Source: Pomacea canaliculata
Lineage: Eukaryota > Mollusca > Gastropoda > Architaenioglossa > Ampullariidae
NCBI RefSeq assembly: GCF_003073045.1
Contig: NC_037601.1
Coordinates: 21,302,150 to 21,366,149 of the forward strand
Length of the DNA: 64,000 bases
Reading direction: 5' to 3'
The first letter of the stretch is position 1, and every line of letters begins with the position of its first letter. The notes below the pieces were generated by a model, which searched no databases, was not told the DNA's origin, and saw only the letters and a program-made list of their open reading frames with translations. Positions 12,541 through 24,816 of the stretch are shown piece by piece. Both the position numbers and the translations under genes were made by a program.

Positions 12541-14727
12541 ATGCTTAAAGAACTTTGAGCTATACGAATGCATTGCATTGTTAACGCAACGATCGAAGAA
12601 AAAAAAACCGTTGGAGGACACGACTTACAAAACTGAAAACTTTCACACGAGCAAGAAGTACAATGGCTATAGACCCGTTACATGTACACGAAAAAGTCTT
12701 TCGACACGGGTAATGAACACTGTCCGTTCTGTGTAGTACAAAATTCAAGACGACAGTAAAATTTGAGAGGAGGCAGAGAGGGTGTGACTACTAGGTTGAG
12801 CCTCCACCCTTCCCAGAGTAATCAACACCCTCTTAGACCACAAGGATACCATGGTTGATGTCATTGTGACATGATAAGGGTACTGCCCGCTCTGTATCAT
12901 CAAAATTCATGCCGCTGGTAGAATATGTGAGGAGGTAGTGATCGAGGGTGTAACTACGGGGCTGAAAGCCACCCGAGTAAGCAAGACCTGCTGAGGCGGG
13001 CCACAAATGTGCTTTCTTTGAGGTCATTAAAATGGTTCACTTTTTTTAATTATAGGTGTTTGTAAAATGTAGTTACTAGGTTCATAGCAGCGTCAGCTTG
13101 TGCCTTGTCTGAAGCTTTCAGTGGCGTCATCCGTCATGCACGTGCGCTTTGAAAAAAAAAAAAGACGGAGTGAACCCTCGAGCATATGGCAGCATCACAC
13201 TGCAGACACACGAGAGACAGTTGGCATGTACAGTAGACTAGATGAGTGTGATTGTCACAGGTGAGAGGTTTGGGGCGTAGGGAATATCTATAGGTTTTTT
13301 AAAAAAAAAATTTTCGTGCTTTTATTTCTTTATTTTGTGAGCAACGAATGATGCTTGGCAGGGTTGGTGCTCGGCCTTTTGCGCCCTCGGAGAAAGAACA
13401 TTTCTGCACCCACTCCCAACACTCAGATAAAAGAAGAGACAATCAAATATATATATACCCCTCGACCATTAACTTATATGTTCTGGACATCAAGTAAAGC
13501 TTTTTTTAAACCTCTCTTTACTGGATTTTTATTGCGCAGAAAGAGTTCTTTCCGAGTTAGTGAAGCTGCCAAGTCATGATCAATGGTGGCCATCATAACT
13601 AAACCTTTCTTGCAGCTTTGTTGGCCTCATTTTTGATTTTTAATAAGTTTTACTTTTTTATTCATTTCAACTTGGAGAAATTATGTTTGCCATCGGCTAC
13701 AGAAGTCGGCAGGGTAAGTAGAAAACGGAGCGATGAACATGTCTAGCAGTTGAATCTGGAAACTGGTTATTCATTTTAGGTTGGCAGGCAGGCAGGCAGG
13801 CACAGGCAGGCAGACATGTGCTCATGAGTCAAAATTGCGAGTAATCACAGTTATTTTGTAGCCCTAGATAATTTGTTTTAATTCTCAGTTGAAAAAGGAT
13901 GGCTAAGTCTTCGCATCATTATTTCAACATTTATGAATGAACAGGCAGCAGATATATCTACATGTCAGTAAAGTGTGAGTGAGTACAATAGAAGACGATA
14001 CAGATTTCTAAATTTATGAACTACAAAGCACATTATCCATCCATCTTATTAGACATCGACATAGTCGTCATGCGTAAATGAAGATCAGCACAAGTGATAA
14101 GTTCTCTTGCACGGATCAGTCGCTATTCCCAGGGTAGGGAAAGTGGGGTGGACGACGGGGCAGGAGCTGGGTCAGATGTCCAGACGCTTACACTCATGCA
14201 GTCACCTGGGTATTTGTGCATTCTACAAAGAGAAAGACACACTGCAGCCAAGAAAAAGACTGAATAATGAAAAGAGCGGAGAAGAAAGAAAAAAGAAAGG
14301 ACAGACACAGAGACTTTTCCTTTACTATGAGCGACGAAAACTGTAACCCCCAACAGACCCCTCAAACTGAAGAGGGAAAGAAACAATTAACTGAACAATG
14401 CCTTATTCTGTCCTCGGCATAAAGAAACCAAAAAAACAATTACAATCTCTGTCACTTCAAAGACCAGTGTGCGCGATTCACATCACGTGTCTGATCACAG
14501 CGGAGATCACGTGGCGAATGGCGCTATCATCGACTGTCACAGACGCTCACACCCACAGTTCTTTTCTTCAATTGTAAACAGAGCTAAATCTGCATCTTTA
14601 CAGACCTTGTATACATTTAATTACATTTAAAAACAGTATGGCACAGTACTTAATAAAATTGTACGGTAATTGCTTTTTTTAATTCACATCCAGAAAGTTA
14701 CTAATATTTATTCAACAACTGTAAATA

Positions 14728-16410
14728 CAGTGGAACCTCGGTTAACGAACATAATCCGTTCTGTAAAGTTGTTCGTTATCCGAAATGTTCGTTATCCGAA
14801 ACAGTTTTTCCCATAAGAAATAAAAGAAGTATATTTAATTGGTTCCCAGCCCCTAATGACTCGCTATGTACAACTCTGACGTCTGTGCGAGTGGCCTTGA
14901 CCGGTACATGCTGATGTTTGTGGGTGTGTATCTTGAGAATGGAAAGGGTGGATTACTTTGAATTCGGCAAGTCTTATCTTGAACGTATCATTATCTGGTT
15001 ATCATTAGACATTATTCCATCATTAGTTTTTTACTGGCATGTCAATCTTTCCAAAGTTAACGTACAAACAAATAACTGAAGAATTTACAGAAGATCTTCG
15101 TAAGGATGTTTTCTACATCTTAAAAATTAAAGTCTTTTTACGGGTAGGACTTTCCGTCTCCGGTAGCCTCTGTGTTTATTTTCTGTCTGACTGTGAATAT
15201 TTTTACTGTTAATGTTATTTGCGTCGCCATGATATACTTTAATGTGAAATCTGTATGAAAGACCCCTACAGTCATTCAAACATTAAACAGCGCTCCGGCT
15301 ATGAAATATTTCTCAACGTGCAAGAGACATAAACTGAACCTGCAATGCCAACAACTAAACTGAAATCATTACATTCCACACACTCCTCTATATCAACATC
15401 ATTAAATGCCACACAGTTTTCTATGCAGCAAGAAAGCTTTGTGACTCCTTTTAAAACAAAAATAAAATCCCCAAGTAGAATTTGACAGAAGGTAAACTGC
15501 TCCATAACGACAGATGTTACTGGTCTCGGCCATCTCACACACAAAGAAACCCTCCATGCTTATCATCACTTGGAAGGCAACAGGCGGTCAGAATATGTTG
15601 CTGGGTGCACGAAACGTATCCCCCTCCTCCTCATCATGTAGAGGAGGTCACTTCTCGATTGTTCCTTCTCCCGAAAATTCAAGGGTCCCATAAAGTTTAC
15701 TGAGATAGACTTCGTAAGCAGGGTTCTATCTGTATTACTTTCTTATTTTTCTTGTTGTTGGCTGTCCAAACTCTTGCTCAAAATCCAGCTATCCCAGATA
15801 CATGCATATACAAAATAGTACATGAACTTCATACAGTAGTACAGCAGTATATATTGTAAAACACAAGGTGTATACACATGCATATAAGTATGTGTACTAC
15901 ATATACACAGCAGTACACTAGTGTGTGTATATATAATAGTCTCTTAGTACCACATACATAGTGGGGGGTGGGGGGTAACTTTCCTTTTCACGTGTCGCTT
16001 TGAGGTTGAAGGAAAAACTTGTCCAGTGTCTGTTGCTTCTGCCTTTTTTGTAACACTCTTGGGTAATACGACATAACATTATCATTGAACATGTTTAGGC
16101 TCCTATTGCCTATTGCACTGTTAGGGAAAGACTTTTCTACAGACTTTTCTTTGGAGCCATGATTGAGGATTATCTTATTAAAATAAAGCACAACAATCAC
16201 TAAATAAGAAGGATGCACATAGATAAGGAACGACTGATCGTAACTGTGTCTCGAGCGCGAATGATGACATGATGGTCGGTCACGTGTGGTTCACGTGGCT
16301 GTTCGTTATCCGAAATTTTGTTCGTTATCCGAGACAAACTTTTAACGAAATGTTTGTTCGTTAACCGAAATATTCGCTATCCGAGGCGTTCGCTAACCGA
16401 GGTTCCACTG
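14728..16410 (-). mobile_element. Tigger/pogo-like DNA transposon, decayed and internally deleted
   Basis: The left end begins CAGTGGAACCTCGGTTAACG. The right end carries its inverted copy (CGTTCGCTAACCGAGGTTCCACTG on the + strand at 16,387-16,410, with one mismatch in the last stretch). Both ends are flanked by a TA dinucleotide (14,726-14,727 and 16,411-16,412), the target duplication of the Tc1/mariner superfamily. Subterminal repeats of TTCGTTATCCGAAA occur near both ends. On the - strand, the frame 15,988-16,218 ends in KRQKQQTLDKFF, like the C-terminal tail of Tigger transposases; a weaker acidic match (DVDIEECVECND) lies at about 15.4 kb. The total of 1,683 bp is shorter than a full Tigger, and no DDE core is readable, so it should be immobile unless helped in trans. 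Confidence 0.88.
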
Positions 16411-16412
16411 TA

Positions 16413-17666
16413 TTAAATACTCTGTTTCTTTTTCTGACATTTTATTCATGTAACAGGAGCGGCTCGGCCACCTGCACTGTCCCGAATCATTAACTTCATG
16501 CCTTCCCCCCTCTGTAACACTCCCAGCAGGTTTACAAGTGGAAGTCATCCGTAAGAGGAGTACAGGGAGTAAACAACACAGCAAACAACATTGACAAAAT
16601 GTACTTTCGGTAACCGTTGCGACTACCTTAGTCAATATTACTCGAGGAAACAGAGAGAGAGAGAAGAAAAGAAACAGATGTGGGTGAAGGAGTGAAGGCT
16701 TGATTAATTACATGGGTATATTATTCTCCCAGTGAATTCAACATGAAACATTTCTACTCAGACCTCTCTGGGCATTTTCACCTTACAATTGAAGGTAAAA
16801 GAGAGCTTACCATGTTCGAGAATTGCTGGCTACATCCATGCAATGTCTCGTGAAAAATAAAACCACATCCTATTGGTGTCAGCTCAGGTAAATTTTATAT
16901 TATGTCTGTCAGACGTTTGCACCATCTGCAGTCCAGGTGCTGAGTCACAGGTGAATTGTCAGTGGTGTGTGTGTTTGTGATGTTGTAGGTGTCCATATTA
17001 ATGGTGTAGATGAAAGTTTTTTTCCCGTGCTTCAAGGTCCCTCGCCGGGGAAGTCCTTGTGCAAGGCATGCAAGCTACATGCTGTTACTTGTTAATATAT
17101 TTCATACGAGAAAGAGTTCCGAAACGGTGACTCAACCGTTCAGCTGTTGCTGGATTGTACATTTCATACGACGAAAAGCGTTCCGCTTGGATGAAAGTCA
17201 TTAAATGTGTGCCAAATATTATGACAAACTCGTGTGTTTATTTTCTCTTCCTTTCCAACCCTTAAAATGCTCCATAAAGGTGAATTGCTTTGCAGAATGC
17301 TGATTTATGCAGTGTAAAAAGTGAACGAAGAATAAAGAGAGAAAAATCATCTCTCAAAAAAAAAACAATCGTATTGTTCAAACTTCTGTATGTTCAATGC
17401 AGGTGAATAGTCAAACATGCCCGTTCTATGCTTGCAGAGCTTTTCAGGTCTTGACGGCAAGAAGGAAGAGGATGGAATTGTGAGTGTCGGCTTCTGAGGA
17501 CAAACAAGGAAGGACAGGACAGAGAAGGTTGGCATTAAGCAGGCTCGAAGTTTCTAGAGACATTAAGACATCTGTAACAGAATATATGGGATTAAAAAGT
17601 CAGATTAGGATATTAGGCCTTTATTTAAATGCCCGAAAGTGAAGGTTTTTTTTTTTTAATTTTCAG
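16413..17666. other. Stretch before LicD copy 1, no gene seen
   Basis: No coding region is recognised. It ends in a strong acceptor (poly-T then aattttcag at 17,657-17,666) that would start the exon carrying LicD copy 1, so part of this stretch may be the first intron of that gene. Confidence 0.4.
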
Positions 17667-17725
17667 TTCGTCGAATTTGTCGTCAAGGCAGAGAAATAGA
17701 AGTGGCCTGTTGACAGGGAGCTACA

Positions 17726-18849
17726 ATGAAGCATCGGTGCAATCGCTGGGCTACACGTCGTTGTGCCAAATTATACTCTGTGGTCAGGGCTATTGGTTTG
17801 GTACTGTGCATCACGGTCGTCGGGTTCTTCATCCCACCTGCAAGAAATGCCCTGACTCCCTTCTGGCCGCGCACCTGGCGTGACATGTCCACCTTTCACG
17901 TGATCAAGATGCATCTCGTGCCGAGGCTCCCGAGCGCTCCAGTCGGTCCTGTCTACTGCCCGGCAACGGAGTTCAAACCTTCCCCACCCATTAGCCATGC
18001 ATCTGATGCATTCAGTTCTGGCACCGAGGACGGAGCAAGCTACACGACCCTTGTCCCGTATGCGCTGAAAGGTCGAGCACAAGACGAACAATTGCTCACG
18101 CATGCGCACCAGTGGGTGAACGCCTCCCCCAAACGCAAGGCTCGCTACTTCCGCTTTCTCCCCCTGATGACCGTCTTCGACAAGGCGCGGCTGCTGTGCA
18201 CGTGGCGCGTGTTTGACAACGCTGTCCGAGCTGCCAACCTGTCTTACTTTCTGGTGGAGGGCAGCCTGCTGGGAGCCTATCGCCATCGCGGCATGATTCC
18301 CTGGGATGACGACATCGACGTTGCCATGGATGGGCAGGAGCTGAACAAGATCCGCCAAGTCTTGTCCTGCATCCCTGGCTACTCCCTCCGCGTTCAGGAC
18401 AACATGCTATGGAAATTTTACCCCACCAACACCTCTAGTATTCCCAGCGTCTGTCCTGAAAACTTTACCGCCAGCGGTTGTAATCACAAAGGATTGTGAC
18501 ACGAGAATCGTCTACACCAACGACACCAGCAACACTATCCATTTCCTTTCATTGACATCTTCCTCTACACCGGTGACGGCACATACACCTGGTCCCTCGC
18601 CCGCTTCACGATTCCCACCCAGGCTGTGAGAAGTACTTTTCTCTTTCCTTTGACAACGACGTCCTTTGAAGGATTCACTGTCCCCGTGCCCAGGCGCACG
18701 AAGGAGATCCTTGCTCTCGTGTATGATCTTGATATTTGTTTGTCTCCTTTCCACAACCACCGGATAGGTCGCGGCATATCAGCAGTGAAATATCTCGAGC
18801 GGAATGCCGGGAGTTGAAAGACATGTATCCTATGTACAATGTGGTGTGA
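17726..18849 (+). pseudogene. LicD/fukutin-like gene, copy 1, frameshifted
   Basis: The only member on the + strand. It opens with ATG 59 nt after a strong acceptor and encodes a basic tail, a membrane helix (about residues 19-37), a stem and the LicD core, with GSLLGAYRHRG at 179-189 and DDDID at 194-198. Compared with intact copy 2, it has an extra base near 18,494 (in the GC-D-T segment), a lost base near 18,542 that restores the frame, and a lost base near 18,780 that removes the conserved end ELKDMYPMYNVV; the DNA for that end is still present up to the normal stop at 18,847. The first shift yields a 257-residue product lacking the FIDIF and FEG regions, so it is probably inactive. Assembly error is an alternative for single-base changes, but three in one gene favour decay. 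It resembles copies 2, 3 and 7. Confidence 0.85.
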
Positions 18850-21350
18850 AGTTTTCGTTCACTGAGACATGGCTGCCCAATAGTTAGGGTAGATTATTTG
18901 CGTGAGTAGTATTCAAAGTGTACTAAGATGGTCAGAGTAGATGTGGCACTGTGGCTTTTGCCTTCTACTTCGGAAGCGAGGCTTATTAATTCGCAACCCA
19001 GTCGGGTAAACGAAAACTTCCTTCAGCGTTGACGAATACTTTGTTTAGTATAACAACTAGAGTTAGCAGAAGAAGTGAATACCATGTCATGGAGCCTGTG
19101 AACTATTTGCATACCTCCACTCCCACCCAGGGCCGCCGAGAGCCAGCCGACCTCTTTGTACTTGTACGTGTATACAATGTATGTTTACAATTCGAATCTC
19201 AATATCTACACTCAGCATTGTAATGCTTGGGTGTTCTGTCCTTAGACCTTTCTTTAAAAGAAAAAGAAAAGGAGAAGAAGAAAAAAAATCACCAAGCAGT
19301 GTATTTTTTGATAACAATTGACAAACAGGTTTATACTAGTAACTAGACTTTTTAAGCAATTTATGACTTTTTGCTTTTACTATCTTTAAGACTGTCAGGT
19401 CATTTGTCTACAGTTGGTTTATTTTTATCGATGATAGATTGCTGCTTGGTCAGTCCATAGAGAAGAATGCGAAAATATAACGTTTTAGAAGCTTGATTCA
19501 TTTTATAGAATGATTCAAAGCTATTCCAAGCTGATTAACAGCTGTAAATATGGCGAAAGTGATGATTGCAGCTAGCTTTCTGGTGTTAAGTTTGGCCAAT
19601 AATATTAAAGAAAAAAAACCACTACTTGCGACAAAACGTTTTAGTTAAAAGATTGAATATACAGTTTTATTATTTCATACTTAGTTTGTTGATAACCCTT
19701 TATCCCCCCAAAAAAAAAATTAAAAAAAGGAGAAAGTACATAATGTTTTAAAAGGCAGCTTTCATGCAATATTTACCGTATATTATTTAAGGGCTTAAAA
19801 AAAAAAACAGATCAGCGTAAACAATGGGCTGATCCACCCACACCCACTCGTCCACAGAGAGAGAGAGAGCACATTGCTGTGGTTAGTAGTGCTCTGTATA
19901 CACGACTGAAGGTCCTCTTTGTCCTGCTGTTAACTAATTGAGCACTCTCAATCTCGGACTAAATGGAAGTGGCCGATAATTACTGGTTAATACATGAGGA
20001 ATCGCCCTAATGCATGTTAGCCTTTGTCCTCGCCCGGAATTTATACAACACAGAGCACATTTGATTTTAGCTTCACTTATGCCGATGTGTATGTGAGAGA
20101 GAGAGAAAGAAAGAAAAAAGAGGGTGTTGTGGATGACTGCTGAAAGAAGGATTCATATCAACAAAGTGGAACTGATGGACTCTGCACAATATGATTAATT
20201 CGCACTTTCCATTGCCATCAGTACAGCAGGGACATGTATAAAACATCATGCGTACATTCAGAAGTGTATAATGATGCTTTACAAGTGGTTTTTGGAGTTT
20301 GTGTTGTACTCATAACATTCATCTTTCTTGGTGCTGCACACAACCTAGGGAAGGCCTTTGTAGCCTCAACTGACAACGGGAGGTATCTTCGTCGCTTAAC
20401 ATCTCACACACTTGCACGATGTGTGAACAACATATCCACATCCGCTTGATAAAGCTTGACAACACAGTATCAGTAATAGCACTCTGTCAAAACTCTGTAG
20501 TAAAAACTGGCTTCGATAAAACATATATTATGATGGAATGTGCTACATTCTTTTGCCCAAATAAGGTCTCCACACACACATGAAGAAATAAATTATTATT
20601 TTTTATCATCGACGTTAAAAACTGAAAAATAACTTGTAAAGTATCTAAAGGAAACACATTTAAAGCTTTAAAATAATCGCAATACATTGATAATAAACGA
20701 ATTTCAATAAACTTGATTTATAAAATGACAGCCATTTTATTTTAAGTGTGTTGTTGAAATAGAGACTAGAATATTTCTAAATATTTAAAAACATTTAAAG
20801 CTTTCAATGGAGGTTCGTACTAAGACTGTGGACAGCAATGGAAAAAAAACTAACCTATTCGGAAAACGCGTTAACACCTTTAGGAGAATGATGTCCTTTT
20901 CTGAGAGTTGAGAAACGACATCTTTTTTTTTTTGTCCTTCGCAGACAATAAAAGTCTTCCAGGAGAAGAATTACTCTAGATTACACTCAATCATAGCTTC
21001 GTGGCAAAACAAATACCAAAAAGAAAATACAAGTAGGGGTGTGGCCTCACACCACCGTCCCTGAAATAAGTGCTGCAAAATGTCGATAAACGGGTGCAAA
21101 GGTCACACGTCCTTTCTAGTAATAGCTGGCAACAACACACACACACATCCTGGTGTAAAAGTCATGGCAATTTTTTTTGCCATTTCGGAAATAAGTCAAA
21201 CATACAACACATTAAATCTCGTGACAAAGCCTCGTCAGGACCTGGCGCTTGGCCTCTCTGGCTTGTTTCTCAAAAAAAAAAAGGATTCATAATGGAAATC
21301 CATCTAGACTATTGACTGAACACTCGCCATCTGACTACAGACAGAGAAAA
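18850..21350. other. Intergenic stretch between copies 1 and 2
   Basis: No coding region is recognised. It contains A-rich runs and short GA tracts (around 19,857 and 20,095) and very A+T-rich sequence from 19.3 to 20.9 kb. The paralogous segment shared with 46.6 kb becomes recognisable from about 21.35 kb. Confidence 0.45.
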
Positions 21351-22860
21351 ATGATAATAACGAAAATATTCAAATTGGCTTCAGGTATTTTAATAGTCAT
21401 CATGAAAAGTAAGAATTGCGGGTCTGGGTAGCATGTGAATTCGCATTTTCATTCGAACATCAATGTACTCATAAAACCGAAGAGTGGTCTGATAGAAACA
21501 TTAACTCCTGGTTTTGATACAAAAAGCTTGGAACGGGTTCGGTTTTTACCTCTGTTAAAATATTGCTGCAATTATAATATTCACGCCCCAGTGACTCTCT
21601 TTTTAGGTCTGACAAATCTCATCAGGATTCAAACTCGTTGTGGCAACACTGGCAGCCACATTAGGTAACAATGTGAGATAATGTAAGGAAGACTTCATTT
21701 TGAACAGCTAAAATTCACACGAAAGCCACACAAAGCCCAAAACAGTTTCCATGCCGAACTGGAATTCAACCTTTCTCCTTCTACCGCCCAGTGAACGCAA
21801 TGGTGAACCACCAAACAATATTGAATGTTTCCAAAGCATGTGTGTATCAGAACAAGCACACTTTCACGGAATTCAGAACTGGTGTGATAAAAGGTGAGCA
21901 CTGTCAACAAATTATCAAACATCGCGCTTGTTTTCAACACGCTTCTCCGACATGTGCACGATGACAATAGCCTGAAAGTCCATCTCCTCCCCCAGCTCGC
22001 CCCTAACACAACCTGATGAACACAACTGATTCATCCTTATCTTTCTCAAACTTAACACTGTTTATAAATGACTCTCTCTCTCACACTCACACTCCGGGAA
22101 CGAGGGTACAAGGGTTACTCAGTTCTGGTCATTAAGTGCAGCGGGTCAGTAGTATCACAAATAGATATTGCCTTGAGTAACCTTGCAGGCAGCCAGATTT
22201 ACCATCATCAACTTGTAAACAATAACTAATGGATTAGGCAGCAGAGATTTAGTATAATTATTTAAAAGAACCACTGTAAACACATTCAATTACTCCTCTA
22301 CCCGCCCTAGCACGATGAAATCACTCTCAAAAAAATTTAAAAAAGAACGAACAAACTAAAGCAAGCAAAGGCACAAAATCTGAACAAAGAACACAAAGCC
22401 GATGTGAAAGGCCTCTGTTGTCGTGTTCACTGGAGAGTTCATGGCAAAGTGTCGCCAGTCATGAATAATTCCATTAAACGCGAAGATCGTGAGTGACTGT
22501 AATTATTTTCTCTTTAGAAAAAGGCAGGAACTGGAGAAAGAGAAAAACGATCGACGAAAAAGCACAACAGAAACTTTGCCTGTACATTACGTCACAGAAA
22601 CCTACCTTTCTAATCCTACTACCAGATATCTCGGGTACAAGCAGGATGTTTGCAACAACAGCTACGTCCTCACAAGCTATCCGAAGACGGACGCCAAGTT
22701 GCTAGAGACAAATTATAGGCACCGGGAGCGAGATCCGAACCCACGATCTCATTGTCTTGGTGTCAAACGCTCAATAATGCTTTCTCAATATAGTACACAA
22801 TTATCTAGCTAAATCTGTCGAATGCACAATGGTCTATGTGTCAAGTCTCTCTTTCTCCCT
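21350..22860. repeat. Diverged duplicate of the 46.6-48.8 kb segment
   Basis: Runs of shared sequence align with the region before copy 7: gtagcatgtgaatt, ggattcaaactcgttgtg, cgcttctccgacatg and aggaactggagaaagag against agaaactggagaacgtg. On the - strand at about 21,777-21,948 it carries a degenerate version of the exon candidate at 47,300-47,463: MSEKRVENKRDV followed by stops and a shifted frame. This copy therefore looks dead while the 47 kb one is open. The shared segment continues through the 3' flank into LicD copy 2, so the unit includes a LicD gene. Confidence 0.7.
22725..22795 (-). mobile_element. tRNA-derived SINE-like fragment
   Basis: The segment gagatccgaacccacgatct, followed by tcattgtcttggtgtcaaacgctc, read on the - strand, resembles the anticodon arm and B-box (GGTTCGGATCTC) of a tRNA-derived SINE head. 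The equivalent place in the paralogous segment (48.38-48.46 kb) has the same feature, so the insertion predates that duplication. Confidence 0.45.
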
Positions 22861-23269
22861 CTCTTAAATTGTATTTTTGTGCCAAAACATACATACATAT
22901 GACCATACGCATTTTAATCATGGAGAACACAGGAATACAATGAAAATGGAATTAATGCTAGGTGTATTTCCGTAAACATCGTTTTCTTAAAACATGGATA
23001 ATGCTGAATGTTTCAAACATTCACAGTTTAGGTCTAGCATAAGAGAAGAGTTGCTCGTCAATCCTTTTGGTAGGCATAGGTGTCTTAATGCAGTGTAAAC
23101 ATATAAGAATATGGAGGTAGTGTAGAAGCTACAGATGAAGTAATAATATATAATATATATATAAATATAATTACAGTGGTTTAGTGTACATGATAAAAAG
23201 CAATATACCAACGACAAGTTCCCGTGAAATTCCCGATGAAAGAGCAGACGACTTATTATTAACATTAAC

Positions 23270-23560
23270 TTGACTGAGTGTGACTAGTCAGGATGTTTCC
23301 CAATCGGCGTATAACGGTTGTGGAGATTCTGCAATAGCGTGTAAGGTGATCAAGAGGTATACTGGGATCAAAGATGTCATATGCCGGTTTTGACCTGTCA
23401 CACAAAACAAGGTGTCTATCCTTCTGTGAAAGCAAAGGAAGTTTTCTCACTCATCGTCCGGAGCGAGCTGCAAACGAATTTGTGACTTTCTCTTCCAAAG
23501 TCGAAAGAAGTAGTCACAGTGTACAGAGCCACTTGTCTCAGAGTGATATAACTCTGACAT
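23270..23560 (-). other. Conserved 3' flank of LicD genes (copy 2 version)
   Basis: About 250 bp lying 150-430 bp beyond the stop codon of copy 2 is clearly related to the sequence beyond copies 4, 5 and 6 (tgacctgtcacacaaaacaa, ggtgtctatccttctgtg, ctcatcgtccggagcgagct). Here the frame differs from the 64-codon frame seen in the other copies, which argues for a 3' untranslated or flanking element rather than a protein. Confidence 0.6.
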
Positions 23561-23706
23561 AATTCTAGTCAGCACTTCATACTCTAAACGACTCTAATCT
23601 TATCTAATCTAATCATACTCTAATCTTAAGAAGCTAAAAGCACTACAGATATTCAGCAAACATTAAACAGTTACATCAGTAATTTTTACAGGCCGACTGG
23701 CTCATT

Positions 23707-24816
23707 TCACACCACATTGTACATAGGATACATGTCTTTCAACTCCCGGCATTCCGCTCGAGATATTTCACTGCTTGACATGCCGCGACTTATCCGGTGG
23801 TTGTGGAAAGGCGACAAACAAATATCGAGATCATACACGAGAGCAAGGATCTCCTTCGTGCGCCTGGGCACGGGGGCAGTGAATCCTTCAAAGGACGTCG
23901 TTGTCAAAGGAAAGAGAAAAGTACTTCTCACAGCCTGGGTTGGCAACTCGTAGTCGGCCAGACACCAGGTGTAAGTGTCGTCGCTGGTGTAGAGGAAGAT
24001 GTCAATGAAGGGATAACGGATGACGTCACCGCTGTCGTTGGTGTACACGATTCTGGTGTCACAGCCGTCGTGATGACAGTCACTGGCGGTTGGAACTGTG
24101 AAATTTTCAGGACAGACACTGGGAATGCTAGAGGTGTTACTTGAGTAGAACTTCCAGTGAGCTTTTCTAAAAACGCGGAGGGAGTAGCCAGGGATGCAAG
24201 CCAACACCTGGCGGATCTTGACCACCATCCGCGCATCCATAGCAACGTCGATGTCGTCATCCCAGGGAATCATGCCGCGATGACGATAGGCTCCCAGCAA
24301 GGTGCCGTCCACCAAAAAATAAGGGATGTTGGCAGCTCGGACAGCGTTGTCAAACACGCGCCACGTGCACAGGAGCCGCGCCTTGTCAAAGACGGTCATC
24401 TGGGGGAGAAAGCGGAAGTAGCGAGCCTTGCGCTCGGGATTGGCGTTCACCCACTGGTGCGCATGCGTGAACAATTGTTCGTCTTGTGCTCGACCTTTCA
24501 GCGCATACGGGACGAGGATGTCGTATGATGCGTCGTCTGCCAGTAAAAAAGTTGAAGAATTGAGCGTAGGCACTTGGCAGTGGACAGGATTGGTGGGAGT
24601 CTCCGGCCAGGTCTGCTGTATAATGTACATCTTAATCACCTGAAATGTTGACATCTCTTGCCAGGTGCGCGGCCAGAAAGGGGTCAGGGTATTTCGCAAA
24701 GGTCGGATGAAGAATGCGAAGACCGCAATGCAGAGTGCACGGACTATCATCCCGAAAACGCGTCTTGTCCTTGTTCTGCCACGTACAACACACAACTTCT
24801 TGCACAGAGATTTCAT
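23707..24816 (-). CDS. LicD/fukutin-like phosphotransferase, copy 2, intact
   Basis: A single open exon of 369 codons with an ATG start, preceded by about 305 nt of inferred 5' UTR after a conserved acceptor. It has a basic cytosolic tail (RGRTRTRR, 12-19), a membrane helix (about 20-37), a stem with NSS at 86, then the catalytic domain: GTLLGAYRHRG at 171-181, DDDID at 186-190, YPFIDIF at 268-274, FPLTTTSFEGF at 302-312, and VYDLDICLSP at 327-336. These match the order of conserved blocks in LicD proteins. The family transfers phosphorylcholine (bacterial LicD) or ribitol phosphate (animal FKTN/FKRP) from a CDP-linked donor onto a glycan; the Asp cluster is expected to bind the metal and donor. 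Golgi location and a glycan acceptor are inferred; substrate is unknown. Predicted N-glycosylation sites occur at 227, 238 and 260. It differs from other copies at GTLL (GSLL elsewhere) and ARMVV after the motif. Confidence 0.9.
   Translation of the reverse strand: MKSLCKKLCVVRGRTRTRRVFGMIVRALCIAVFAFFIRPLRNTLTPFWPRTWQEMSTFQVIKMYIIQQTWPETPTNPVHCQVPTLNSSTFLLADDASYDILVPYALKGRAQDEQLFTHAHQWVNANPERKARYFRFLPQMTVFDKARLLCTWRVFDNAVRAANIPYFLVDGTLLGAYRHRGMIPWDDDIDVAMDARMVVKIRQVLACIPGYSLRVFRKAHWKFYSSNTSSIPSVCPENFTVPTASDCHHDGCDTRIVYTNDSGDVIRYPFIDIFLYTSDDTYTWCLADYELPTQAVRSTFLFPLTTTSFEGFTAPVPRRTKEILALVYDLDICLSPFHNHRISRGMSSSEISRAECRELKDMYPMYNVV

Larger units (their letters stand above)
7871..14727. other. Long gene-poor stretch with simple repeats
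   Basis: No reading frame here resembles a known protein and no convincing exon pair was found. It holds an AAT-type microsatellite (8853-8911), CAGG/CAGA tracts (10,339-10,423 and 13,781-13,820), a long ATT microsatellite (12,392-12,540), and a small duplicated motif around 9,219-9,275 (aactctagaactcactg twice). Confidence 0.5.

Noticed and set aside
12282-12548. 88-codon frame with runs of Tyr, Ile and Leu
   Set aside because: It is a translation of the ATT microsatellite.
22725-22795. Functional tRNA gene
   Set aside because: Only part of a tRNA-like fold is present and the same relic occurs in the duplicated segment; it fits a SINE head better.
23707-24816. Recent transfer of LicD from bacteria
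   Set aside because: LicD-type domains are established in animals (FKTN, FKRP). These genes have a signal anchor, N-glycosylation sites and an inferred 5' intron, and they vary as an old array would.
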